Assembly: GCF_001644645.1 (NCBI RefSeq)
Contig: NZ_CP011390.1
Span: 2,414,001-2,478,000, forward strand
Direction of reading: 5' to 3'
Length of the DNA: 64,000 nt
Source: Flavisolibacter tropicus
GTDB taxonomy: Bacteria > Bacteroidota > Bacteroidia > Chitinophagales > Chitinophagaceae
Shown: positions 49,314-58,882 of the stretch, piece by piece
Layout of the letters: each line of letters begins with the position of its first letter
Position numbering within the stretch: the stretch's first letter is position 1
The notes under the pieces: generated by a model
Database searches by the model: none
Seen by the model: the letters and a program-made list of their open reading frames with translations, nothing else
Told to the model about the DNA's origin: nothing
Made by a program: the position numbers and the translations under genes

Positions 49314-52300
49314 TGTTTTTCATTAGCTTGGCGCTTCCTACGCCGCACCAACTCCTGGAATTTATCGTATGCCATCTCAATAGTGAAGTTGATACCTATT
49401 TCCGTAAAGTAGCCCTGCACCACTGCATCATATTCATTTTTCTGATAGGCCTTTATTTGGAAGCGGCCATCTTTTGATAATTTGTACGTACTGGTTATAT
49501 CTGGGATGTACTGAGAACCGCTTTTAGCAGGAGGTGCCGTATTCCCCACCGCAAAACTTTCCTCTATACGAATCACCATCCGTTCCTGGAACAGGTCTTT
49601 AGACATAGCAACGCCTAGTTCCGTTTTAGAAATGGGATCGTCTTCTGCTTTGTAGGTCTTCATATTCACATCTACATCCACCCCTTTTATTAATTGATCA
49701 GCCACTTGATTCATGGCCTCTGTCAAAAAACTGCTAACGCCTTCCTTTAATGCATTGTTTGCATTGAGGTTACTGCTTTCTAAATTATTATCAGTGGTAC
49801 TGGCAAACCGTTTGGCCAAGAGTAAGGAGAACACCTGCTTGTTCATTTCTGTTACATCGCTCCGAAGGCGATCAAGCGCATGTTCTACATCTGATTTTAC
49901 AGAACTCTTTAAAACTGATTTGCCCTCCTTGAGTTTGATATCAAATGAAAGCGCCGGTTTTGATATCGGGCCTTTGATCATAAATATGACAGCAAAGGGC
50001 GTGCGTTGTGAATAGGCAGGATCATCTTCTTTATAATTCAATAAGCCTTTAGGGCTAGCCTCTATAATATATTCCGTAGTAACATCTGCCTCTGCCATTG
50101 TGGGATCGCCATTGAAGGAAATCGAGCTTCCCTTCACCAGCATGAACTTTCCCCTAAGCAACAGGTTGTTCATTTTGTAATAGCCTGACTGTAAATTATA
50201 CACGCCCTCCACTCCTACCTCTCCATTTTCGTTCAAGCCGGCATTTAAACGAGCATCGCCCTTAAGCACCATTTCATCATCAGTAGTAGGATCTATAATG
50301 ATGCTGATTTCTGCATCCTTGTCTACCTTCAGACCCATATTATATTTAAGACCTTTAAATGTGGCGCGGGCAATAGCAGAATCGCTTACTAATTGGGGAG
50401 TTGAATCTTTACGAGCAAGCAATGTATCCATATCAACGAATACAAGCCCATCCTTTCTTGTTCTGCCCACACTGCTACGAGGAGTAGACACAAAATAAAC
50501 CTGGCTATTTTTATGCAAATAAGCATTGCCTTCAATGACAGGCTCTTCAACGGTTCCCTTTACAGCCACTTTTGCATCTACAATGCCTGTACCATAAAGA
50601 GAAGCTCCCGGCTTGCGTGAGGCTTTCAGTAGCATAAAATCTTTGGTTTCCATATTCACATCCAACCGCTTCGCACCTGCACCAAACAGTGCCACGCTTC
50701 CTTGCACAGTCAATGGATGTCCCGCCGAATCAGCCACTACAAACTGCCCAAAATCTAGATCCGAATCGCTGATCATCAGCTTTTGTTTGTTGATCCTATA
50801 GGGTGTATTTAAAGTGGCTAAAGCAAATATGACAGAGTCCATATAGATAGCGCCTTGAAATTTTAAGTTATCAAGCGAACCCGCTAGTTGCACATCGCCG
50901 GTTATGTTACCAGATAGGCGTGTGAGAATGTCTTTTGCATACGATTCTATCAGTTCCGTATTGAGTTTTTCCAGGTGTACCTGAAGACCAACTCCCCGGT
51001 TTACCAGGTGCACATTACCGTTAAACTTTAACTGATTCATACCAGACAATCCGCCTTGTATTACCAGGCTATCACCTATGCTTTTTGAATGAAACTGAAG
51101 ATCACCTATTGGAATATCGTGTACCGCCAGGTTGGAGGCCAGTATGTCACCTGTAACAATAGGTATTTTGCCAATAGGTTGTTGTACACTAATATCAACA
51201 TTTAGTATGCCCTTTGCACCCAACGTATCGCCGGGAGATAAAAGAGCAAAAATATTTTTGATATCAAAGCTGTCTATTTGAACAGCTATTGGTGATAACG
51301 CCTGCTGGTCTTTTGTATGAATAGAAACAGTCTGCCCCCGGCTTTCGAGTAGCAGGTGGTTGATGAAATAGTTACCCTTCACTATACGCACTACATTATC
51401 AGCGGGCACTTTCCATTTGTAACGATTCAATGTTAGATCATCCCGGATACGAATGACAGTTTCATCATTCTCTTTTTTCACTTCCACATTCGCAGCATAG
51501 AACGCTTTCCCTGCACTATCGTTTACACGACCGTTAACCAACAGCATTCCTCTTTGCATTTGACCAGTAACCTGCACATCCGTTAACCGGTTTTTAGCAT
51601 TAAACACTTCTTTTCCTGACAAAGAAAAATGCATTACTGAATCAACCGTCTTTGTTGTTAGTCTCCAATCATGACCTTCCAATTGCCCATAGCGAATATT
51701 TGGAGCCTGCACTAGAATAGACAATAAGGAATCTTTATGTTCATCATTATATTGCCCTTGTATGACTACAGGTTGCTTTAATTCCAGCATTGGGAAGAAA
51801 GCATTGATCAATGAGTCTTGTGTAAGCTTCACTTCCACTGAAGTGCGATAACCACCACTGTCTCGTAGTAGCTTCTTCTCTTCTCTTGAATCACCGAATG
51901 GATAAAGTACACGCCATATGGCAGCCATTTCTGAAGACAACGCCTTGATGGAATAATTGCCAAACAGTTTAGCCGCTATAAAAGGTGACTGTACTGTCAT
52001 CAGCAAACTGTCTGCATCTGACTTAACGGTAAGCAAAAAACTATCGACAGCTATTTGCTTTCCACGTATAAAAACCAGGTTACTGTCACCCTGTATTTTG
52101 GCATAAAGCACGTTAGGCTGTTTATGATCACCATCAATATGAATATTTCCAGCATATATTAAACTGTCAGCCGTAAATCCTAGTTTGAGAAAATCAGCTC
52201 TTTTAACATACACATTTCCCCGGACGTGTTGATCTGAACTAAAATGACCGCTTACATCCATAACCGTTTCCAGGTTAGGATCCTGTATACTTGACTGAAC

Positions 52301-54280
52301 GGTAAATGCCGATCTGTCCCATTTAGCATGCAAGCCAATGTTAGCATAAGGGTAGTGATTGATGATAGCAGACTCTAACTGCAACTGGGCATCTGCAATC
52401 ATACGCTCCTTTTGAATACCGCTGCCTTTAATAAATAAACGACCTGTTATCTTACCCAAGCTGGAATCCATTCCAATCCACTTCCCTGTTTCAAACTGGT
52501 GGGCATCTAATTGAAAGTTATAAGTTAGCCGTTGTGGCTGCTGTAGATTATTCGCGTGCCCCTTGATTTGCAACTGCCCAAATGAACAGGCCAATTTCAC
52601 ATCAGTCTTTAATTGTTGCTGATCCAAATGCACCTTTCCGGTAAGTACCAAATCCTCAGGCAGTCGGATCCCATCTTTTTGAAGCCGTTGTAACAATTCT
52701 TTGGAGAGTAGCTGTTTTTTTAAACGAAGTGGTTGCAGTGTAGCAGTTAGTGCTGGTCCATCCTCCGCCAGCCGAAAATTCATACTGCCTGCTACTTGTA
52801 CTTGCCGACCAGAAGTAGAAAGGTTGAATTGTTTGGTATTTAGATTTTGTAATGTTCCGGTAAAACGACCAGCAACAATTATTTGTTCAGATGGGGAAAT
52901 TGAAAAAGGCAATTGTTTTTTTAGACCAGGTTGTATCAGCAATAAATCACCATAGTTCAGAGAAGCCTTTTCAATGACGAGTGGGGTAGCATTAACAACA
53001 GAGGCACCGGTCTTCAAGGGCCATATCAGATCACCTTTACTGGCAACATACGATTGGTTAATGGCCGCCACCAAATCCTTCATATGTATCAGGTTATCCG
53101 AAAAACGAAAGCCTGCCTGTATATGCTTTACCTGAAACTGATCATTAAAAACTAAAGAGAGTGTATCGATAGCTGCAAATAAGCCCAAGGAATCAAAACT
53201 GTTTTCTCTGGTTTGCAGGTTAATCTTTTTAAGACGGATATGGTCAGCGTCTAAGCCTTTTGAGGCCGGCAGCGCCTCATTACTATAAACAAATGAATTA
53301 TTGAACAAGCTGATAGCATCTACACGAACCCGCCAGAAGTTATTAGTAGCAGCAGAAGGTGACGGTGGTTTTTTTTTAACTGTATTTCGCGGCGGTATCC
53401 AGTCTAGCAGGCTTACAGACGTATTGCTGAGTTGAATATACTTAGCCACTATACTTTGGGCGCTAAGATCAAGCGATGCTTGCTGTAATTGTAAGCTGTC
53501 AACCCGAAACGTGTAATCGATTTTATTGGAAGGCTGCTGATAAGAAAAGTAGACATTATGCAACGCTAATTGATCCAAGCCCAGCAGTAAAGGCGCCGGA
53601 TCACCTCTGCTCTTAGTTGTTTTTGGCGACACGCTCCCATCAATGGATGAGTCAATCATAACAACCTCAGTGTTCTTAAGTTTAAAATCTTTAAACTGGA
53701 ATGTTTTTATTTCTGGATAAAGGGATTCTGGTAAACAGGAGAGCTCATTGATATATGCAGAAAAATGCAATTGCTGTTGCTGATCATTAAAACGAAACCT
53801 TACCTGATGTAGCGAAAGTTGTTTTACGGACAGCCGCAAAGGAGCCGTTTTAGTTTGAGTTTGAACCTTACCGGCAGGAGGCGCAAAAGCATCTAGAATA
53901 AATTGATAATTGAAGAGGCTATCTCCTGCAGTACGGTGGCAGTTCAAGACGATATTTTCCAAGCTCAAGCCTGTTACATCAACAGTATTCGACAGCAGCT
54001 GCAACAATTTAATACCTACATATATACGCCCACCACTAAGCAACGTATCCTTTTTGCGGTCTAAGATCAGCACCCGTTCCAAAGCAATCCAGTTTGGTAA
54101 TCGGTAGTCAATATTTCCAATCTGAACTTCCGTCTTCCACTTTTTTTCCAGGAAGCTTTGTACTTTATTTCGCACCATCGACTTACCGGTAGCTGTATGC
54201 AAAAACAAAAGCATGCCTACCACTAAAAAAATAATGATTGCCAGGAACAATACGCCTCTTCTGATCCATTTCTGAACCAT
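49310..54280 (-). CDS. tamB: Translocation and assembly module protein TamB
   Basis: A 1656-residue AsmA-like protein anchored by one N-terminal membrane helix (GVLFLAIIIFLVVGMLLFLH). The long middle is repetitive beta-strand of the bridge type, with segments such as KTEVQIGNIDYRLPNWIALE near the start, and the C-terminal 450 residues hold the conserved TamB domain (for example KGSSISFNGDPTMAEADVTT and RTPFAVIFMIKGPISKPALS). It spans the periplasm, joining the inner membrane to TamL, and probably shuttles lipids or assists outer-membrane assembly. It is the upstream gene of the tamB-tamL operon. Confidence 0.95.
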   Translation of the reverse strand: MVQKWIRRGVLFLAIIIFLVVGMLLFLHTATGKSMVRNKVQSFLEKKWKTEVQIGNIDYRLPNWIALERVLILDRKKDTLLSGGRIYVGIKLLQLLSNTVDVTGLSLENIVLNCHRTAGDSLFNYQFILDAFAPPAGKVQTQTKTAPLRLSVKQLSLHQVRFRFNDQQQQLHFSAYINELSCLPESLYPEIKTFQFKDFKLKNTEVVMIDSSIDGSVSPKTTKSRGDPAPLLLGLDQLALHNVYFSYQQPSNKIDYTFRVDSLQLQQASLDLSAQSIVAKYIQLSNTSVSLLDWIPPRNTVKKKPPSPSAATNNFWRVRVDAISLFNNSFVYSNEALPASKGLDADHIRLKKINLQTRENSFDSLGLFAAIDTLSLVFNDQFQVKHIQAGFRFSDNLIHMKDLVAAINQSYVASKGDLIWPLKTGASVVNATPLVIEKASLNYGDLLLIQPGLKKQLPFSISPSEQIIVAGRFTGTLQNLNTKQFNLSTSGRQVQVAGSMNFRLAEDGPALTATLQPLRLKKQLLSKELLQRLQKDGIRLPEDLVLTGKVHLDQQQLKTDVKLACSFGQLQIKGHANNLQQPQRLTYNFQLDAHQFETGKWIGMDSSLGKITGRLFIKGSGIQKERMIADAQLQLESAIINHYPYANIGLHAKWDRSAFTVQSSIQDPNLETVMDVSGHFSSDQHVRGNVYVKRADFLKLGFTADSLIYAGNIHIDGDHKQPNVLYAKIQGDSNLVFIRGKQIAVDSFLLTVKSDADSLLMTVQSPFIAAKLFGNYSIKALSSEMAAIWRVLYPFGDSREEKKLLRDSGGYRTSVEVKLTQDSLINAFFPMLELKQPVVIQGQYNDEHKDSLLSILVQAPNIRYGQLEGHDWRLTTKTVDSVMHFSLSGKEVFNAKNRLTDVQVTGQMQRGMLLVNGRVNDSAGKAFYAANVEVKKENDETVIRIRDDLTLNRYKWKVPADNVVRIVKGNYFINHLLLESRGQTVSIHTKDQQALSPIAVQIDSFDIKNIFALLSPGDTLGAKGILNVDISVQQPIGKIPIVTGDILASNLAVHDIPIGDLQFHSKSIGDSLVIQGGLSGMNQLKFNGNVHLVNRGVGLQVHLEKLNTELIESYAKDILTRLSGNITGDVQLAGSLDNLKFQGAIYMDSVIFALATLNTPYRINKQKLMISDSDLDFGQFVVADSAGHPLTVQGSVALFGAGAKRLDVNMETKDFMLLKASRKPGASLYGTGIVDAKVAVKGTVEEPVIEGNAYLHKNSQVYFVSTPRSSVGRTRKDGLVFVDMDTLLARKDSTPQLVSDSAIARATFKGLKYNMGLKVDKDAEISIIIDPTTDDEMVLKGDARLNAGLNENGEVGVEGVYNLQSGYYKMNNLLLRGKFMLVKGSSISFNGDPTMAEADVTTEYIIEASPKGLLNYKEDDPAYSQRTPFAVIFMIKGPISKPALSFDIKLKEGKSVLKSSVKSDVEHALDRLRSDVTEMNKQVFSLLLAKRFASTTDNNLESSNLNANNALKEGVSSFLTEAMNQVADQLIKGVDVDVNMKTYKAEDDPISKTELGVAMSKDLFQERMVIRIEESFAVGNTAPPAKSGSQYIPDITSTYKLSKDGRFQIKAYQKNEYDAVVQGYFTEIGINFTIEMAYDKFQELVRRRKRQANEKQ

Positions 54281-54779
54281 GCTTTTGGTGCCTATATGAT
54301 GTTTTTAAATTTACAATAATAATGCGGCTCTCTCTAGGCCGATCATGGATTGTGGATAGGGAATAAGCCAAAAATTCCTATAGAATCAAACAGCCTGGCA
54401 GAAACACATAAAAAGCATCAACTAATTAATATGGAAACTAACGAACACCCAAATACCTAAAGCACTTGAAACTAAAACGAATATTACCCATGAATATGTA
54501 TTTCAATTCAGCACGAAAACAACTATTTTAGGTATCCTGATATACGTATGTTTATCCTCTTCCCATTTGCAAATAGGCCTACCTACCCGTCAAGTTATAG
54601 CCGTCCCTTTTAAAACACACCATTATTCAATTAAACCTTACCGGGTAAGTCCGTTGACAAACGAGTTTGTTGGTTAAAAGTCCAGTATACCTCGTACAGC
54701 AATTACATAATATTTAAAACAATCTGTTTTTTGAAAACAGAGGGCATAAAAGAATTTCTTTTAAGAATGAAAAAGCATT
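54281..54779. other. Non-coding gap between divergent genes
   Basis: About 500 AT-rich bases between tamB and the OMPLA-like gene, probably containing both promoters. TAAATTTA at 54306-54313 may serve tamB. No gene, repeat or clear hairpin is seen. Confidence 0.4.
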
Positions 54780-55820
54780 ATGAAAGCATGGAAAGCACTT
54801 TTACTGTTTGTTGGTTTTGGTCACTTGGCAAATGCACAAAACGATACACTGCCTCGTGCTACCACACCGGAACAAGTCCAATTGGAAAAGATAAGAACCA
54901 GGAGAATAAAAGACCTCAGTTTTGCCTACCAGACACAGAACTATGCGACCCGGAGCTACGCCTGCCCTCCCTATTTTGACCTAGGGTCGCCCAAGACATG
55001 GTATATACTATCGGCAGATATCATTCCTGAATTCATAATTGGCAGTGAGCGTATTCCCTTTACCATGCACTTAGTAACCCGCTACATGGTAAGAATACTG
55101 CATGATGATGAAAAAGCAGGCGATTCGTCTTTTGCCGTACGCACACCAAGCTTTATGCCGGGCGCTATCGTGTACATTCCATTGAATTATACTAATGCGC
55201 AAAGTGATAACATCACCTACATGGGCATTGCACTCTTTCATCACTCCAACGGGCAGGATGGCAATGAATTTAATAGCGATGGCAGCTTCAACCTGTATGA
55301 CGGAAACTTCTCTACCAATTTCATTGAACCCTCCTATCATTTTCGCAGAAGAAAGTATAAGATTACAGCCGCAGTTATTACTGAACCTACACTTAGGCGC
55401 AACTACGATGAGCTTTACGGAAGTGCAGGTCTAGAACTGCACTTTGGCACTTCCGACTCTTTAAAATCAAGCTATGAAGATCGACGGATCAACCTGCAGC
55501 TAGGATATATCCGCGTTAAGAACTACTGGAGTAAATACAAAGGACAAAAGCTTACAAATTATTTTGAAGAAAAAGACAGGATGGTGTTTGATCTTACTAT
55601 TATTGCCGGAGATAGAGACCAAGGGTTGTCGGCTTTTGAGAAACGAATAAATGCAGCTATCCAATATTATTGGCGCATCAAGGGTTCCCCCAATTCCTCT
55701 TTCTTTGCCAGTGCAGGGTACTATGGAAGTGATCCTTATAACATCTATTACGCCAACAGCTATTTCTATTTCAGAGCAGGCATTGCATTAGGAATATTCA
55801 TTACACCCAAATTAAAATGA
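54780..55820 (+). CDS. Outer-membrane phospholipase A-like protein (weak, motif-based)
   Basis: A 346-residue protein with a signal peptide (MKAWKALLLFVGFGHLANAQ) and a beta-barrel-like mature part. A short stretch reads GIALFHHSNGQDGNEF, then SFNLYDG. In OMPLA (PldA) the catalytic residues lie in the order His-x-Ser-Asn-Gly, then Asn in a SWNRLY segment. Here the equivalents would be His154, Ser156 and Asn171, with a few more residues between than in E. coli. This resemblance is seen by eye and needs structural confirmation. If right, it would be an outer-membrane phospholipase. Otherwise it is an unknown barrel. It converges with the FMN reductase gene, three bases away. Confidence 0.7.
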   Translation: MKAWKALLLFVGFGHLANAQNDTLPRATTPEQVQLEKIRTRRIKDLSFAYQTQNYATRSYACPPYFDLGSPKTWYILSADIIPEFIIGSERIPFTMHLVTRYMVRILHDDEKAGDSSFAVRTPSFMPGAIVYIPLNYTNAQSDNITYMGIALFHHSNGQDGNEFNSDGSFNLYDGNFSTNFIEPSYHFRRRKYKITAAVITEPTLRRNYDELYGSAGLELHFGTSDSLKSSYEDRRINLQLGYIRVKNYWSKYKGQKLTNYFEEKDRMVFDLTIIAGDRDQGLSAFEKRINAAIQYYWRIKGSPNSSFFASAGYYGSDPYNIYYANSYFYFRAGIALGIFITPKLK

Positions 55821-55823
55821 CCA

Positions 55824-56381
55824 TTAGATAAGAGTGGTGCTATCGCCCTCAACTACCAAATTCGTGAATGCATTTGCAAACCTTAAAAAGCTCTCCTTTG
55901 TTTGATCGTCCTTGATTTCTCCTTCCACCGTTACTTTCCCCTTTACACCCTGAATAAGTAAGGTGGTTTCGGCTGTAAACTTAGCCATCAGGGTTTGCAT
56001 AATTAATTGCAGCTCCTCCTGGCCTTTTTGACCATGGGCAGAGGCGGTAATAAGGCCCGTAGGCTTATTGCTAAACACAGTGGTAGAAACACACCATTCA
56101 ATGGCATTTTTTAGCCCACTGGGAATGCTAAAAACATACTCAGGCGTACAGATAATAATCCCATCTGCCTTTTCAATACATTCCCTAAACGCTTTTATTG
56201 GTTGCGGTGAATCACCTGTTGACAGTTCTGGATCAAAATGAGGAAGTGTTTTTAAGTCGTTGAATATCGTCCAATGAAACGCATCACCGGTTAGTTGGGC
56301 CAACTTGTTCACCAAGGTTAGATTGGATGAATTGGCACTGGCACTTCCTATAATGGCAAATATGTTTTTCTTATTACGCAT
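55824..56381 (-). CDS. NADPH-dependent FMN reductase-like flavoprotein
   Basis: A 185-residue flavodoxin-fold protein: IFAIIGSASANSSNLTLVNK (phosphate-binding loop), DGIIICTPEYVFSIPSGLKN (the conserved PEY motif) and AIEWCVSTTVFSNKPTGLIT. This is the usual layout of the NADPH-dependent FMN reductase/chromate reductase family. It reduces FMN or other acceptors in the cytosol. It is a single gene, convergent with the OMPLA-like gene. Confidence 0.92.
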   Translation of the reverse strand: MRNKKNIFAIIGSASANSSNLTLVNKLAQLTGDAFHWTIFNDLKTLPHFDPELSTGDSPQPIKAFRECIEKADGIIICTPEYVFSIPSGLKNAIEWCVSTTVFSNKPTGLITASAHGQKGQEELQLIMQTLMAKFTAETTLLIQGVKGKVTVEGEIKDDQTKESFLRFANAFTNLVVEGDSTTLI

Positions 56382-56576
56382 TCTTTATTGACAAAGCTTT
56401 ACCGCATACAGTGTCTGCGGCCGGCAATCAAATATAAGTACCTTCCTGCTCAAGTATCCCTACCCATTTACCCATGCATCAAATCCTTATCTTTAATGCA
56501 CAACCGCGTACTAAGTTGACACCGAATGACAATAGCGGCATAAAATGGTTTAGTTTAACACACTATTGTTTCACAC

Positions 56577-57560
56577 ATGCACACACGAAAACGTATTCTA
56601 TACATTGTAACATTTGTTTTCCTTTCATCCCATGCTTGGTCGCAGCAGCAGGCAACCGCACACCAAACTGGCAATCCGATCATAGCCGGCTGGTATGCTG
56701 ATCCGGAAGCAGTGGTCTTTGGCAAAACAACCTGGATCTACCCCACCTACTCTGCACCTTATAAACAACAGGTATTCCTGGATGCATTTTCTTCCACCAA
56801 CTTAAAGAATTGGCAAATACACCACCGCATCATTGATACAGCAGCTGTAAAGTGGGCCAAGAAAGCCATGTGGGCTCCTGCTATAATCAAAAAAGGAAAG
56901 TTATACTACCTGTTTTTCAGTGCCAACGATGTGCATCCCGGAGAGATAGGCGGCATAGGTATTGGCGTATCTGACAAACCAGAAGGCCCTTTCAAAGACT
57001 ATCTGGGAAAGCCACTGATTGGTGAAGTGCAGAATGGCGCCCAACCCATAGACCAATTTGTATTTCAGGATAAAAACGGCCAATACTATATGATCTATGG
57101 TGGTTGGCAGCATTGCAACATTGTACGATTAAAACCAGACCTTACTGGACTGCTACCTTTTCCAGATGGCAGTATTTATAAAGAGATCACCCCAAAAGAT
57201 TATGTAGAAGGCCCCTTCCTGTTTATCCGAAATAACAAGTATTATTTTATGTGGTCCGAGGGTGGTTGGACCGGCCCCAACTACCGTGTGGCCTATGCCA
57301 TTTCTGATTCTCCTTTCGGACCATTTGAACGTATTGGTACCGTGCTCCAGCAAGATACAGCAGTGGCCACAAGTGCTGGCCACCACTCCGTTATTCACCT
57401 TCCAGGAAAAGACGAATGGTATATGGTTTACCACCGCCGCCCCTTAGGCGAAACCGATGCTAACCACCGGGTGGTATGCATTGACAAGGTGGAGTTTGAT
57501 GAAAAAGGACTTATTAAGCCGGTGAAAATAACGTTCGAAGGAGTGGAAAAAGTGCGCTAG
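56577..57560 (+). CDS. Secreted glycoside hydrolase of family GH43
   Basis: A 327-residue protein with a signal peptide (to HAWSQ) and a five-bladed GH43 propeller. Catalytic residues are visible: general base Asp42 in GWYADPEAV, the pKa-modulating Asp159 in GAQPIDQFVFQD, and general acid Glu211 in YVEGPFLF. Other family marks are KKAMWAPAIIKKGKLYYLFF and HHSVIHLPGKDEWYMVYHRR. GH43 enzymes cleave arabinose- or xylose-containing plant glycans, and the exact linkage is not predictable. It acts outside the cytoplasm. No SusC/SusD pair or other glycosidase is nearby, so it is not part of a visible utilisation locus. Confidence 0.93.
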   Translation: MHTRKRILYIVTFVFLSSHAWSQQQATAHQTGNPIIAGWYADPEAVVFGKTTWIYPTYSAPYKQQVFLDAFSSTNLKNWQIHHRIIDTAAVKWAKKAMWAPAIIKKGKLYYLFFSANDVHPGEIGGIGIGVSDKPEGPFKDYLGKPLIGEVQNGAQPIDQFVFQDKNGQYYMIYGGWQHCNIVRLKPDLTGLLPFPDGSIYKEITPKDYVEGPFLFIRNNKYYFMWSEGGWTGPNYRVAYAISDSPFGPFERIGTVLQQDTAVATSAGHHSVIHLPGKDEWYMVYHRRPLGETDANHRVVCIDKVEFDEKGLIKPVKITFEGVEKVR

Positions 57561-57625
57561 GCTACTGCAAAAAAAATCTAATCATCAAGAAAATGCAGAT
57601 GCTAACGCTAACAGCCAGATACTTT

Positions 57626-57895
57626 TTAGTTAACTATAAATCGAGTAGTATAAGCTATATTTTGCTTGATCCAATTGGATAATGTGGCTTCTTTACTCAA
57701 AATCCATTCAGGAGCTGGCTGGCATACCACCCAGTTATCATTGAATAAGCCTTTTTTCATTTCAAATGCCAGCTCTGACTCACTACGCCCCTTAACTGAT
57801 ACATAATACTTGCTGGAGTCTACCCGCTTTATCTCAGAAAATGAAAACGAATATTGCTGATCGTTGATAACAAGGGTGTGCGAAAATTTTGTCAT
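57626..57895 (-). CDS. Small protein, one of two divergent paralogues
   Basis: An 89-residue cytosolic protein. Key features: FSFSEIKRVDSSKYYVSVKG, AFEMKKG and WVVCQPAPEWIL, then a C-terminal helix (LSNWIKQNI). About half of 80 aligned residues equal the protein at 58589-58882 by eye, including FSEI, DS-KYYV, AFEMKK and CQPAPEWI. The CQPAPEW motif suggests a compact beta-sheet with one conserved Cys. No known domain was recognised. The two genes are divergent and 693 bases apart. Confidence 0.65.
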   Translation of the reverse strand: MTKFSHTLVINDQQYSFSFSEIKRVDSSKYYVSVKGRSESELAFEMKKGLFNDNWVVCQPAPEWILSKEATLSNWIKQNIAYTTRFIVN

Positions 57896-58588
57896 GTGCT
57901 TATCTAGGTTGTTAAGTTTATGGGAAAGGCCTGTAGTTTATAGCCCAAGAAGTATCTGTTTAATACCCATCCAGAACACGAAGTAAATACTTAAACAACT
58001 TCTTTTTTATCATAATAGACGAGATGGCCCAATAGCATGTTGAATCCATATTGGGCATAGGTGATTACCCTAACGGGTTTCTATTTGTCACTTGCCTCAT
58101 TTTGGAAATGCGGTTATCGTTTAGCGCTAGTGACTTTCAAAAGCCTTCATATGGCGCCGTAATACGAGTCCTTAAGCAAATTATATTACCCCCAAAAGCT
58201 AAAGGCAATAAAGAAAGTCCTTATCGCAACTACAGGTATTAAACTAATTTCTATATCTCTTTGATACTCAGCCTATATAATAACTTGTTCAAATATTTAG
58301 ATTTGAACGTCTTTAACTCCAACTGACTATTGAGAGGCGTTGTAAGAGTGTTGAATTCTCAATGCACTCTGTTTCAAGCGATACCTTTTCAATACACCAA
58401 TATTAAAAGGAGTGCAACCTATACGAAACACCTCTAGCTGATTCTAAGCTTTTTGGTAAAAAAGCCTTGAATAAAATAAACGCTCCTAAGGGAGCAGAAC
58501 TTATTAAACCGTTTTGCCGGTTTCCAGTAAAATGAAAAGCCAAACGACAAGGTAAATATATCTGTCAATAACCATACTAAAACTGTAA
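57896..58588. other. Non-coding gap between divergent paralogues
   Basis: About 690 AT-rich bases. Small hairpins such as GCTCCTAAGGGAGC (about 58482) and AAACCG/CGGTTT (58506-58523) are seen, but no gene. A plus frame at 58051-58242 is not protein-like. Confidence 0.35.
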
Positions 58589-58882
58589 ATGAGAATGAGC
58601 ACTTTTTCTAATCTCCACACCATTAACAACGAGCTGTTTCGCTTCTGCTTTTCAGAGATCATGCGCATAGATTCACCCAAATACTATGTGGCCGTAAAAC
58701 AAGATCATCAGCTGGTAACTGCTTTTGAAATGAAAAAAGATAGTTATTATAACCAGTGGGTTATTTGCCAACCAGCACCCGAATGGATTGTTACGGAAAG
58801 AGCTGTGCTATCTCAAATGATAGAAGAGGCTATCAGCAAAAAAGCCCGCCAGAAAAGCAGATCCGAGGAGCAACATTCCTAA
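58589..58882 (+). CDS. Small protein, second divergent paralogue
   Basis: A 97-residue cytosolic protein (second possible start at 58595). It mirrors the paralogue at 57626 with CFSEIMRIDSPKYYVAVK, TAFEMKKDSYYNQWVICQ and PAPEWIVTE, then a helix and a basic tail (KKARQKSRSEEQHS) that the other lacks. The pair is probably an old local duplication with inversion. No function is known. Confidence 0.65.
   Translation: MRMSTFSNLHTINNELFRFCFSEIMRIDSPKYYVAVKQDHQLVTAFEMKKDSYYNQWVICQPAPEWIVTERAVLSQMIEEAISKKARQKSRSEEQHS

Noticed and set aside
54731..54979. Frame overlapping the start of the OMPLA-like gene
   Set aside because: The 54780 frame has a proper signal peptide and barrel; this one is a shadow in another phase.
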